From contig NZ_JAKRWM010000012.1 of the NCBI RefSeq assembly GCF_022352055.1, forward strand, positions 62,001 through 126,000: a DNA stretch of 64,000 nt. The letters run 5' to 3'. Positions within the stretch are counted from its first letter, which is position 1. Each line of letters opens with the position of its first letter. The notes beneath the pieces are model-generated. The model was not told the origin of the DNA. It worked only from the letters and a program-made list of their open reading frames with translations, and did not search any database. This DNA comes from Cohnella mopanensis. GTDB taxonomy: Bacteria; Bacillota; Bacilli; Paenibacillales; Paenibacillaceae. The position numbers and the translations under genes are program-made. This document shows positions 62,725 through 64,000 of the stretch, piece after piece.

Positions 62725-63933
62725 GTGCGGTACTTTGACTATCTGACCCCGGAGCAGGAAAACGATATTTTTCATCATCTTCCAACGGAGTTTAACAATA
62801 GGACCGAGCAAGAAGTATTGGCGTATGCGGTCGGAGCGGCGCTGTATATGCCGGCGATCAGGCTGACGATCGCGGAGGATATCGCGAACAAGAAGATCAA
62901 AGGACTCGTGTCCATGGTCATCGATCTAGAGGACGCGGTTGGGGACAACCAAGTTCATTTCGCGGAGCATAATCTATGCCAGACGATGGACAAGCTGGAG
63001 GATTTCTTGAACAGGGGCATTTTGCTCCCCCAATCGATCCCTCTTCTCTTTATTCGAGTAAGATCAGCGGAGCAATTCGATAGATTGCTTGTACGATTCG
63101 GGGATCAAGTACGGCTCATTACGGGGTTTGCTTTTCCTAAGTTTACGGCTGCCGAAGGTGAAGATTACTTCCGTATATTAGACGCTTACAATAAAGGCAA
63201 AGCTCCGGACGCCCCGATCCTATATGGGATGCCGATCTTGGAAACGCCGGATGTCATCTACCGGGAGAGCCGATTGGCTACGCTGCTTCGCATTCAGGCG
63301 CTATTAACGAAATACAAGCCTTATGTGCTGAACGTGCGGATCGGAGCAACGGACTTCTCCAGCATGTTCGGATTAAGGAGAAACCCTGATATGACGATCT
63401 ACGATATCGGCGTTATCCGGGATTGCGTAACGGACATAATCAATATTTTCGGAAGAGAAGACAATCGATTCATCATTTCCGGCCCCGTGTGGGAATATTT
63501 CAAGAGCGACCGCGTGCTGAAGCCTCAATTGCGGGCCACGCCGTTCCAAGAAACGATGGGCAAAGACGGCCTAAGGCTGAGGATGTCGTATTTGGATCGG
63601 TACGTGGACGGTTTAATTCGGGAAGTTGCCTACGACAAGGAAAACGGAATTATCGGCAAAACGATCATTCATCCGACGCATCTGCAACCCGTACAGTCGA
63701 TGTACGTCGTAGCCCATGAAGAATACATCGATGCAATGAGCATCATTTCCAATAGCCAAGGCGATCTAGGCGTCATGAAGAGCCAGTACGAGAACAAAAT
63801 GAATGAAATTAAGCCGCATCTGAACTGGTCCAACCGGATCATGATCCGAGCTAAGATTTTCGGGGTGTTACATGACAAACATAACTTCACCTGCTTACTC
63901 GCGGATACACGGCGAGAGGAAGCGATTGTATAA
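62725..63933 (+). CDS. HpcH/HpaI aldolase / citrate lyase-like protein of the Ter biosynthetic module
   Basis: 402 residues from GTG 62725, chosen because AAGGAGG at 62709-62715 is then 9 bp away; ATG 62719 is too close. TIM-barrel CitE-like features: MVIDLEDAVGDNQ with the metal Asp, LLFIRVRS, GFAFPKFTAAEG, LNVRIGATDFSSMFGLRR, and KTIIHPTHLQPVQSMYV. In many Ter operons such a protein sits with a phosphoribosyltransferase, a StiP-type protease-like protein, HAD and ATP-grasp proteins that are thought to make a small molecule. The next gene here fits that order. Confidence 0.85.
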   Translation: MRYFDYLTPEQENDIFHHLPTEFNNRTEQEVLAYAVGAALYMPAIRLTIAEDIANKKIKGLVSMVIDLEDAVGDNQVHFAEHNLCQTMDKLEDFLNRGILLPQSIPLLFIRVRSAEQFDRLLVRFGDQVRLITGFAFPKFTAAEGEDYFRILDAYNKGKAPDAPILYGMPILETPDVIYRESRLATLLRIQALLTKYKPYVLNVRIGATDFSSMFGLRRNPDMTIYDIGVIRDCVTDIINIFGREDNRFIISGPVWEYFKSDRVLKPQLRATPFQETMGKDGLRLRMSYLDRYVDGLIREVAYDKENGIIGKTIIHPTHLQPVQSMYVVAHEEYIDAMSIISNSQGDLGVMKSQYENKMNEIKPHLNWSNRIMIRAKIFGVLHDKHNFTCLLADTRREEAIV

Positions 63934-64000
63934 GATTGTTGAGGGATTGGAAGTAACAGTGGACATCACTTCGAATCCTTACGGCATAGAGCTAGATCAT
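63926..64000 (+). CDS. Start of a probable Ter-module phosphoribosyltransferase, partial
   Basis: Open to the right edge. TTG at 63926 has GAGAGG at a normal distance and overlaps the previous stop by 8 bp; an ATG at 63872 in the same frame is the alternative. The visible N-terminus reads YKIVEGLEVTVDITSNPYGI, which I associate with the phosphoribosyltransferase that follows HpcH-like genes in Ter operons. With only 25 residues this is tentative. Confidence 0.5.
   Translation, partial: MYKIVEGLEVTVDITSNPYGIELDH

Overview
The window reads as a chromosomal stretch of a Gram-positive Paenibacillaceae-type Firmicute (Paenibacillus or Cohnella like). Support: many lipobox-bearing substrate-binding proteins, two Cache/HAMP histidine kinase plus AraC-type response regulator pairs next to carbohydrate ABC transporters that lack their own ATPase, strong AGGAGG-type ribosome binding sites, intrinsic terminators, and ECF-sigma promoters of the Bacillus SigW and SigX kinds. 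I assign no species.

Layout. 1-3125 (minus): an HscC-type Hsp70 and its J-domain partner, the latter running off the left edge. 3312-12148: a fucoside utilisation locus (AraC regulator, kinase/regulator pair, ABC importer, GH29 alpha-fucosidase). 12196-12433: an unidentified gene remnant. 12472-17151: a cobalamin island with an AdoCbl riboswitch, BtuF-BtuC-BtuD, a corrinoid adenosyltransferase and a second BtuF-like protein. 17295-29050: a second carbohydrate locus (importer, kinase/regulator pair, heparinase II/III-like protein, GH88 unsaturated uronyl hydrolase, DUF2264 protein), which suggests use of a polysaccharide cut by a lyase. 29136-36543: a small ion channel, a UPF0173 hydrolase and glycosidases GH130, GH3 and GH30 with an AraC regulator. 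37194-43298: glutamate synthase gltB-gltD. 43440-50766: assorted single genes (phosphodiester glycosidase, lipoprotein, TIM-barrel isomerase, RNA methyltransferase-like protein, threonine synthase, fructokinase, AAC(3)-family acetyltransferase). 51027-52511: a zinc-type CDF exporter and a tiny methionine-rich protein. 53241-57739: an NlpC/P60 hydrolase and an MBOAT/DHHW O-acylation cluster bracketed by two DUF4358 lipoproteins. 57881-64000: a tellurite/stress (Ter) operon that continues off the right edge.

Regulation visible in the sequence: an exact SigW-type promoter before the Ter operon; two SigX-like promoters, one before each DUF4358 lipoprotein gene; an 18-bp motif shared by the fucosidase promoter and the divergent AraC/kinase promoter region; a 13-bp direct repeat spaced 20 bp before the fucoside-binding protein; and an ArsR/SmtB-like palindrome at the CDF promoter.

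The most unusual signal is non-coding. Five intergenic regions carry arrays of short palindromic or repeated elements. Their sequences fall into four different families, but their spacing is almost always 51 bp or 62 bp (about five or six helical turns). Two of the arrays, 5.5 kb apart, share the order 51-62-51/52. I do not recognise this as a named repeat family.
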